DNA of 64,000 bases, taken from positions 1 to 64,000 of the forward strand of contig NCSJ02000070.1 in NCBI GenBank assembly GCA_002812745.2, read 5' to 3'. Source of the DNA: Scytalidium lignicola (Eukaryota; Ascomycota; Leotiomycetes). The notes under the pieces were generated by a model. That model saw only the letters and a list, made by a program, of their open reading frames with translations, made no database searches and was not told the DNA's origin. The position numbers and the translations under genes were made by a program. Positions 56,501-64,000 of the stretch are shown here, in pieces. The first letter of the stretch is position 1, and each line of letters starts with the position of its first letter.

Positions 56501-58450
56501 AAACCAGAGATGGAACAGGACTGGGATCCATGTTTACTAACACTTGAATGCACGTCTGGAGTCAACTTGGTTGCATTTTCACCTGATTCAAAGCTTCTCG
56601 CGTCGGGGTTGATCCGTGGGACCATCAAAATCTGGGACGTGGCTACAGGAGAGGAAATTCAAACACTTCAGGATTCCGAAGATTGGGTGAGGGAGCAACT
56701 CATATTCTCACCCAATTCAAAGCTTGTAGCCTCGAGATCGCAATCTGGAGTCGATGTCTGGGATGCAATAATGGGGCACAAGATTTCCGAGTTTGAAAAG
56801 AATAGTATTGAGTATTGGGTTGATTCCGTGGCATGGTCGCCTGATGGCCGGATTTTATTAGCGAAGGCGAGAAATTACACGGACATAGACATGGACACGG
56901 ATACGGACACGGATGATGATGATAATAATAATCCGATTGAAATTTGGGATGCGGAAGCCGATCGGAGGGTGTACCAACTGGATGGCGATGGGTTCGTGCA
57001 AGATGTCAGGGAGACTGAACTTTCGACCAATGCCCCGCTGATTCACGTGACCGATAAAAGTGGTGATATGCGAGTGTTGGGGATGGGAGCTGAGCAAAAG
57101 GTTTTCCAGCATCTTGGAATCGAGGTTGAGACGATACGTGCGGCCACATTATCGGCCGATTCCAAGCTGGGGGCGGTAGCAATAAGGCCAAAAGACTTAT
57201 TCAAACCTTGGCACATAGAGATCTGGGACGTGGTGGCAGGACAAAGAAGCTGCACGATCGGCATCCCACAAACTTTCGGCCCCGCAGCATCGGTTTCGCA
57301 CCTCACCATCGCGGGCCATCTGGTCGCTGGAGTTGTGGACTCTAGTACGATCTGTGTCTGGGACATTGACACCGGAGAAATCAGGCAGCAGTTCCCCCAC
57401 CACCTAGCTGGCCTCAATAGCGTGGCCTTCTCGGTTGATTCCCGGCTTCTAGCCTCAGGCTCATATGATGGCACTGTCCGGATCTGGGACGCGACGGCGC
57501 CACAGTTGAACCCAACAGTCAAGGCAAAGCTCTACGGGGCCAACTATATTGCCATTTCGCCTGACCGGAAGCTGCTGCAGTTAGATTCCCGTCGATCGAA
57601 GATCTGGGACATCAACAGTGTACGAGAGGTCCAGTCACTTGATGATGAGCACTACATCTCTCCCAACTTCGAGCATGTAGCATCCTATTCACCTGACAAA
57701 ATGTTGCTGGAGATCAGGAAGAGGACAACAGGTGAAAGGGTACGAGAATGGACAATCAACTCGACTAAGGAACTTGACTCCATATTTTGGATCAATGCTA
57801 GGCTGGTGGGAACCAGGGTCAGGAGGAAGCCGTGGAATTACGAGATTTCCCAGATCTGGGACGTGGTGGAGGGCCAGGAGGTGACAGGATTATTTCCTCC
57901 TCCTATTGACAACGATTTTAGTGAAATGACGGCTTCAGCAGACTGCACACTTCTAGCTGTGTGCTTTGATGACAGGATCCAGATTTGGGACATGACAAAC
58001 CGGAAATCGATCCACACCCTAGAACACACATATGAACATCGAACCGTCCCATCAACATTTTCTTCCGACTCGAAATATTTCGCATACAGTTCGAAACATG
58101 CTGTAGTAGTCGGGGATGTAGCATCATGGCAGCAACTCCAGAGGATTGAGATCAGAATGATACGGAATCTATCATTCGATACTACCTCTACATGTCTCTA
58201 CACTGATCTTGGAACTATCGCCTTGGATTTCTCATCTGCATATGAACCCTCGAAACCCCGTTTCAAGGGCTATGGGATAAGCTCTGATTCTGTATGGATT
58301 ACATGGAACGGAGAGAACGTGTTGTGGTTGCCTCCGGAGTACCGGTCTCAGACTACAATAGCCATGCAATCTATCGTGGCACTCGCATGTAATTCAAAAC
58401 CACTGTTGATATTTAGATTTGCTTCTGAAGACGAAATGCCTATTGCCTGA
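53536..58450 (+). CDS. NLR protein: NACHT_N-NACHT-WD40 (NWD type)
   Basis: Four exons: 53536-54027, 54105-54544, 54609-56262 and 56321-58450; introns of 77, 64 and 58 bp have GTATGT, GTATGC and GTGAGG donors and branches GCTAATC, CTGAT and TGCTAATA. All junctions keep the frame, giving 1571 residues. A basic Ser-rich head (1-65) is followed by the NACHT-NTPase N-terminal domain (about 68-300: KDELWDEALRALGKS; AALPWAAIRTVLV). Next is the linker LDKLSIAEGAEHDSH, then NACHT with Walker A GMAGTGKS (375-382), Walker B IIVVDALDECD around Asp482, and FFLTSRPE. A helical region (LLHLSFRDFLVGP) leads to at least seven WD40 repeats (GTIKIWDVATGEEIQTL; GTVRIWDATAP; RIQIWDMTN). An Asp/Asn-rich insert (DMDTDTDTDDDDNNN) sits between two blades. 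WD40 NACHT proteins of this type include the HET-E/HET-D incompatibility receptors. No stop or frameshift. Confidence 0.9.
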
Positions 58451-58844
58451 TCTTAAGGGTTGCAAATATTATGATTTCATAATTACTAAGGGCAAACTCA
58501 TATAATACATCCTTGAGTATCTTATCTACAATCTGTAAAAAAAGGTCAGGCTTGTTACTTATTCTATGTATATATATGCGCTCCAGACTTAGAGTTCTTC
58601 GTAATATTATTGGCCTATTCAAGTTTTACGTGGGCTCGATAATGAACTGAGCTTGTCTTTATCTTATTAATTCTATTATACTACTTAGATAATTTTGTAC
58701 CAAGGGTTCGCGTCCTTATGACTTGGTTGTAATATAATGTAAGCTAGCCGTAGCCTGATGAGTTGCTGGCCTTCCCCAAAGCTCCAAAGCTCACATAGTA
58801 ACAATATGACGCCTATGTCCACGCTCTCATTTAATATGCTCTCA
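58451..58844. other. 3' flank of the second NLR gene
   Basis: Non-coding. No polyadenylation signal stands out and no other feature was recognised. Confidence 0.4.
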
Positions 58845-59087
58845 TTATCGGCGGTGGCGGACGGCTGGGGAGAACCATGGCTGAGCACCGATCGCTATGG
58901 GGAAGTCAGTTATAATAGCAGGCCGAACTGAAGCCAACCTCCAGAAAACAGCCCCAGAGATTGGAGCGAACTCCTACTTCGTGTTCGACATGATCAAAAT
59001 TTCAGTTATCTCCGGTTTCGTTCAAGCCATCTTGTCTAAATACCCAGAGCTAGGAGCTCAGACATCCTTTGAACAATTTAAATAGTT
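58845..59087 (+). pseudogene. Short-chain dehydrogenase N-terminal fragment
   Basis: Begins with IIGGGGRLGRTMAEH, the Rossmann nucleotide-binding start (G-x3-G-x-G with Ser changed to Arg). After a 1 bp slip it continues IAMGKSVIIAGRTEANLQKT and YFVFDM...VQAILSKYPEL, matching the beta-2 to alpha-4 part of SDR oxidoreductases. It ends with a stop at 59083-59085, well before the catalytic Tyr-x3-Lys. Only about 80 of 250 residues are present, so it is a gene fragment. A second, RIP-mutated copy lies at 52855-52985. Confidence 0.65.
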
Positions 59088-59159
59088 GAACACTCAGTAA
59101 ATTAAAATGTGAGTAGAATACGGAGTATTTACATGAAATCTTTAAAACAACGAGATTTT

Positions 59160-60421
59160 CTACCAAAGCTCACACTGCGGCTTGCTCTCTGTACATCCAA
59201 ACGCCTGCTTAAATTCCCTAGAATTCTCCATTGTTCCCAACAACCTGACGTCTTCTGGTGCATGCGCATTTATCAACATCTTTCTGTACAACTCTTCACT
59301 GTCTCCATTGGAGCACCAGAACCTGCCATATGACACAATGAACAACTGATCCTTCGTAAAATACTCTAAGACCCTCAACAGGGTAGCAAAGCTCCTCTCC
59401 TCACGCCTTCTCCATGCCCAGAACGCGGCATGCACACCACCTGCATCAACAACATTTTCACTCAGCGTCAGCGAGCCATTGACTCGATACTTGCCGTGAG
59501 ATTTCGGGATGGTATAGTTGGAGTATTGATATACGAAGCAGTTTGACTTGTGAGCGAACGCCTCACGTGTGCTGTTTGACCACCAGTTTCTGAGCCTGCC
59601 ATCGTAGTCATATTGCGAGCCGGAAGGATCAAAGCCATGGGTGAGTTCGTGACCGATAACGCTGCCTAGTGCACCGTATGACAAGTATGATGGCACAGAA
59701 GGATCGAACGGGACAGGTGGTTGGAGAAACGCGGCAGGAAATCCGATTTCGTTATGATTGGCCGTGTACCATGCTGTTACCGTAAGAGGACTCATTCTAA
59801 ATTCATCGTGCTGTGTAGGTTTTCCGAGCTTTGATCACTCGCGATGTGTGTTGAATAAGGCCGATCGCAACTTGTTTTCGAAATAAGTAGCATTGCTTAC
59901 GTTCAAATGTTCGTAGTAAATATTCAATGATCGAGCTAAAAGCACATTTGGGTTTCTGGTGGGATATCCTACTTTTTGGATAATGGATTGTGCCTTTCTT
60001 GAGCTGCTTCTCGGTCTTTACTCGTCATCCAAGCCGCATTTTGCAGAAGATCTACGAGTGCATTCCGTACATTGGCAATGATTTGATTACCAAGATCCTT
60101 AGCTTCAGCAGGAAATTTTTGCTTAATGTAAAACTTGGAGAGAATCCATGAAACTTCTTGTCCAACATCTCGAACGCACTGTTTCCAGCGCTCCTCTGAT
60201 GTTTCGGTGAGTCTACCACCAAGTTTGTTTTGGAACTGTTTCAGGGGCTTCAACTTTGGATCCTCAATTCGGGGAGCATATTCCTGAATTGCTTTCCAGA
60301 CAAAAAAGGCCTCGATGACATTTGATGGTGTGTGTGACAAGATCTTTGATAGCTGTTGGAGAAAGATTGGAGAGCGAATGATAACGAATTTTGAAGTTGA
60401 TCGACTTTGACTTGGGTTCAT
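59160..60421 (-). pseudogene. M13 (neprilysin-type) metallopeptidase, broken
   Basis: C-terminal two-thirds of an M13 zinc peptidase. Conserved parts are present: zinc site HELTHGFD, third ligand Glu in SENVVDAGG, YDYDGRLRNWWSNSTREAF, FTKDQLFIVSYGRFWC, LGTMENSREFKQAFGC and terminal CELW. The upstream part (60421-59969) matches the N-terminal M13 domain (LSKILSHTPSN...AFFVWKAIQEYAP). Two lesions separate them: a 1 bp deletion near 59,985 (after DREAAQE) and a TGA in place of Trp in HRE(W)SKLGKP near 59,830. The first 250 or so residues, including the membrane anchor, are missing upstream of 60421. Catalytic residues survive, so decay is recent or the fragment was once a complete gene. Confidence 0.8.
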
Positions 60422-60454
60422 GTGTTATTGCTTGCCTAGTTCTTACGGGCTAAC

Positions 60455-61340
60455 TAACCATACCAAACCCAGTCGAACAGTACAACGTTGCGTATCCTCA
60501 ATTCACCGCGCTTCTGTCGGCGCATTACTCCTGGTTTCTATTCCGTCGCTTTGACAAGCTACGAGCTCGACTACTTCTCCTGAACAAGACAAACTATCTC
60601 TTCTCGAGGAACAGCTAGAACAAATCGATAAAAAGGAAGCTTCGCCTCTTTTTCTTGGAAAGAGTCGTTATAATAGAAATATCGATTGACTCTCTAATAT
60701 TGAGGCAGTTATAACTAATTACGGTAAGAGTCTTTGAGAGGGTATAAACTATAAATACCTATTCATAAAGTTAGATCAGTTTATCAACAGAGCTAGCTAT
60801 ATTATGAGCTTACCGCTAGCAGAGTAAAGGGATGTAAGGAGCTTGCGAAATTGGGTAGCAGGGATAAGCAGCCTTGCCAAGGATGAGACAGCATATCTTA
60901 TGCACTTGAACAAGCTAGTCTCCTTAACTCCTGTAGTGAATAGTACAGTTATACAGCTTGAAACTTAGGTGGAAGATAAACTAGTTTAGTATTAGCATAG
61001 TTTTATAAGAGTAAGAATACATGTGTTTGTACTTACATTGAACTAATACTTACAAAGCTAGTCTGGCCATATCTTTACTAACCTAAACATATTCATATAT
61101 TAAGGATATTTAATCCAACATACAGTAAAAGCAATATTGTTCTTCTTGGTCATAATATTATTGATGATGTTAGTCATCATATACAATCTTATTAGTACTT
61201 TCTCTGTTAAGATCATCATTGTTTTGCTTTCCATAATCTTATATCTCCTTACCTTATCTTGGTTAACGAAATCACAGACAATAGAACTTATTATTACAAG
61301 GGTTATGTAAATGCTCATCTACTTGTGGGACTAACAAATC
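60455..61340 (+). pseudogene. DUF6594-type membrane protein gene, RIP-mutated
   Basis: Plus-strand translation gives YPQFTALLSAHYSWFLFRRF...RARLLLL. After a 1 bp deletion near 60,585 it gives KLSLLEEQLEQIDKKEASPL, then LRNWVAGISSLAKDETAYLM and QLETWVEDKLV. Further on come two hydrophobic helices (ILFFLVIILLMMLVIIYNLI; IIIVLLSIILYLLTLSWL) and TIELIITRVM. This is the layout of fungal DUF6594 proteins: a cytosolic helical part with a C-terminal transmembrane pair. Stops are RIP-type (TGA, TAA). Composition drifts to AT across the gene, marking the edge of the right-hand block. Function of the family is unknown to me. Confidence 0.65.
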
Positions 61341-61344
61341 ATTG

Positions 61345-62626
61345 ACCAAGTTTACTAGGTATACTACTCTTCTGGTTGTCTTTGTCTTTGGCATTACAAT
61401 ATAAAGCTAAGAGTTTGGTATGTGCACAAAGGCTAAACACTAGGTTAGAATGTAGACTTCAAGAGGAGTAATGTCTACGAAATATACAGCCTTTAGACTA
61501 ATGCTGCTAAGGCTGTTATAAGGATGTAATGACATCATGTTTTTCTTCACTTATAATATTATGCAATTCATGAGCAAAAAGGACATAGATTATGTAAGGC
61601 CTTAATAGTTCTCTTTAGCCTTTTACAAGATATTGTCTTAGATAGCTTAAGGCTAACTGTTTATGTTAACACTTGCTTAGCTTATATGCAAATAAAAANG
61701 TTAAGAGATTATCCAATGCAAGATAACCTAAATCGTAAAAGAACTAATACATCTTAGCCTAGCTCACTAGAATATATTTAAGCAATAACAAGAATAGCTT
61801 AACTCTAATACATCGATAACCATAATATATCATCAGGATTAACAAGTACAACTTAGCTTACTATGCTTCTCCATGACATCTGAGCTAAAAACATTACAAT
61901 AACCATAACTTCAGAGTACACTTCCTAGTCCATCTCTATCCATCTAAAGTAAATGTATAAGCTAACATTAAAAGTAAAAATGACAATTTCGTTATCAATA
62001 ATAAGGAAGACTAGCCATATATTAAAAATTTCAACATAGTAAGTTGTCATATCAAGAAAGATGCTAAGTGCTAATAGAGATCTTATATAAAAACCCAAAT
62101 TCCATGTTGGAGACAAGGTATATATATTAGGCTTTGATGGATCCTACGATAAGCCTTACCTAATTGCACAAGTCTACTTTGTCCAGGAGTATCTCCTGAG
62201 CTTTGAGAACGGCTAGCCTGCTAAAGACAGCGAGGTGATACAGATAGCAAGACTCGAGGCTGTATAAAGACATGGCTGCATAAAGACATAGGGCATGTAA
62301 GATGTAAGACGCCGAATTAAACCTCTACACGTTAGCTTAATAGGCTTAAATATAGAAAGACCGCTTTATCACCTGCTTGCTAAGCGGTTCGGTTTTATTG
62401 CAAGTTGTGCTGTTGCTTAGCCGATACACATCTTCCTTGATTATAGCTATGCCCGAGTTTAGTAGCATTAATAAAGCCAAGTCTATAAGGCTTATAGTAG
62501 TGCACAAGTAGTCGGTTGCTCACATTATGCCCTTGTAGTCTACAATTTCCATTCCACCTAATTAACTCATCTTTTTTTAAGAGGACAATTCAAACCTACT
62601 TGACCAGTATAAATGACAACCATGTC
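61345..62626. other. AT-rich block with a short host-like peptide relic
   Basis: Mostly RIP-type AT-rich sequence with no assigned element. On the plus strand at about 62,103-62,210 the frame VGDKVYILGFDGSYDKPYLI, then AQVYFVQEYLLSFENG, stands out as a coding remnant resembling short beta-rich C-terminal tails of fungal hypothetical proteins. No further domain identified. Confidence 0.4.
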
Positions 62627-64000
62627 ATAACTAGCCAATATACAATCCTGATTAGCATCAACGCTTATCCAAAGACAAAAAGACCTTTGAGGAGTTGTGT
62701 TCGAGATGTCAAGGTAATCAAGAAATGCTTAAAAAGTCAGCTAAGCTCAGTTGACATCCAGACTTTTACTATAAGCAACAACCCTGAACTAGGGATAGAT
62801 GCTTCACTTGAGGATTAAGAACACTAGCTGACATATCATAACATAACTTTGGCTCTTAAAACAACTACATCTCAAGCATAGTATAGAGACTACGTCTACA
62901 TCTACTTTTCTAGCCATGGAATTAAGTAAAAGCTGTGCTTTGACTATTCCAACTAGTTAACTGGAGACTTGGCATTAGTTCTCCTCATAAGAGATTAAAG
63001 CTTACAAGAACTTCTTTTTAGCCTGTGACTAGCCTTCTTCCTTAATGTTATGGTAAACAAAGGACTAGTTATTACTCTCATTCTCGATTATTGTTTTTCG
63101 GCAAGCTTTTATCATAATAATAACCTTAATCTTTGATACCTCCTCTCTGAACTCGTGAAAGCCTTAGAGTATCCATCAGATGCAAACGACGACTTAGCAT
63201 ACATAAATACTCATTCTGCGAACTATGATATATCTATACAAGACAACTGGTTGCTAAAGCCAGATCAGTATGCTATTCTTGCCACTTGCAGACCTGACGA
63301 AATGGCTAAAAGAGGTAGTCAAATACTTGAGAAGAAAGAGAGATATAAAGCTTTATCTTTCTTTCTATCCAACATCTTGTCAGACTACGGACTTAGGAGA
63401 AGACATAAAGACATCTACCGTCATTTATATGCTTTATTTTAGAAAGCTTGCATAGAATAACATCTTGTCAGATATGAAGACGAAGAACAAAGTTTCTTTG
63501 GCTTACCTGAACTGAATCACAAGGCAAGGTTGATAAGTATCGTTGAATATAACAGAAATTTTCATCTACTAACTGGACAAGCCCAAGGTCTTTATAATGA
63601 CGATTGACTGACTATATATCCCTTAGGCTAGAAACCCAGCTGTAGCATTGAGAGAAGTTGCTTTGCAAATATCACCTCTGCTAAGCCTCTTACTTCTAAT
63701 ATAGAAGTGTTGGACACTGAGGGCAAGGTTCAAACAAGGTAGATTGTGGAACCTCTGATATGCTTGTACCTCTTAAACATCTATATTCGAGTTGCACCCA
63801 GTATTCAACATTGCAATAAATGGCTTGTAGCATTGAAGGAAAGGTCGATTGGTAGTCATGCCAATGTTAGCGAAGTTCTAGCATTCTAAGTTGTGCCAGG
63901 TACCAGCTACCAATATGACATCTTAGACGACTCTAGTCGAAAGATAATCAACCTCCTAGCTATACCATAGGACTAAATAGATACTAGTCTTATCTGCGAC
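62627..64000 (+). pseudogene. Caspase-like (peptidase C14) gene, 16 stops, no frameshift
   Basis: A single plus-strand frame can be followed from an ATA codon (probably a lost ATG) to the window edge. It starts ITSQYTILISINAYPKTKRP...SCVRDVKVIKKCL, the usual start of fungal caspase/metacaspase-like domains. It continues YRDYVYIYFSSHGIK (catalytic His codon at 62915), LTGDLALVLL, GLVITLILDYCFSASFY (catalytic Cys codon at 63092) and DNWLLKPDQYAILATCRPDE. A long C-terminal extension follows (FFGLPELNHKARLISIVEYN). Sixteen stops interrupt it, at positions where Trp, Gln or Arg codons are expected. No indel is needed in about 1.37 kb. The 3' end is outside the window. Confidence 0.75.

Noticed and set aside
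57043..57522. 159-codon minus-strand frame inside the second NLR gene
   Set aside because: Antisense shadow of WD40-coding sequence.
1..64000. tRNA, rRNA, riboswitch or bacterial-type operon signals
   Set aside because: None recognised by eye. The window is eukaryotic, so Shine-Dalgarno sites and operators do not apply; a tRNAscan run would be needed to exclude small tRNA genes.

Overview
The window comes from a filamentous ascomycete (Pezizomycotina). Three things point there: short 47-131 bp introns with GT...CTNAC...AG signals, Ty3/gypsy chromoviruses and a Fot1/pogo element, and fungal NLR genes (NACHT plus WD40). Large AT-rich blocks carry the C-to-T and G-to-A stop-codon pattern typical of repeat-induced point mutation (RIP). 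Scattered single Ns are assembly uncertainties. The layout is two-speed: a transposon desert (about 1-38,200), a gene-bearing island (38,226-60,421) and a second decayed block (60,455-64,000).

Transposon block. From left to right: copia-type LTR relics (1013-1533 and 3266-3459); a solo gypsy LTR with a perfect AAGAG duplication (2632-2964); a decayed copia element (3266-5803 and 13402-14992) split by a complete but RIP-mutated gypsy element (5804-13396, ATATT duplication); then an array of three gypsy elements on the minus strand that share LTRs (LTRs at 14993, 21784, 28614 and 36082). The leftmost array member is a recombinant of two related families, with the junction near 18,400. Each array member has an extra antisense reading frame between pol and the 3' LTR, whose cysteine spacing is that of a fungal Zn2Cys6 cluster. 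A hAT-like non-autonomous element (34885-35463) sits in one of them. An unmutated solo LTR with a perfect TAATT duplication (37455-37807) closes the block.

Gene island. A Vps39/Vam6-like HOPS subunit gene (38226-40099, minus) is cut off exactly where the AT-rich block begins. Next come an inactivated pogo element with near-perfect TIRs, a 332 bp MITE, and a four-exon fructosamine-kinase-like gene (45290-46917, minus). That gene is open but has lost its catalytic residues and carries an octanucleotide repeat expansion. Two intact NLR genes follow on the plus strand: a SesB-like hydrolase-NACHT-WD40 protein (47379-52332, four exons, 1570 aa) and a NACHT_N-NACHT-WD40 protein (53536-58450, four exons, 1571 aa). 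The second NLR is bracketed by two fragments of the same short-chain dehydrogenase gene. A broken M13 metallopeptidase (59160-60421, minus) ends the island.

Right block. A RIP-mutated DUF6594-type membrane protein gene and a RIP-mutated caspase-like gene, which runs off the window end with 16 in-frame stops but no frameshift, show that gene-family copies as well as transposons have been mutated here. Overall this looks like a fungal self/non-self recognition locus embedded in, and being eroded by, transposon-rich RIP-mutated DNA.
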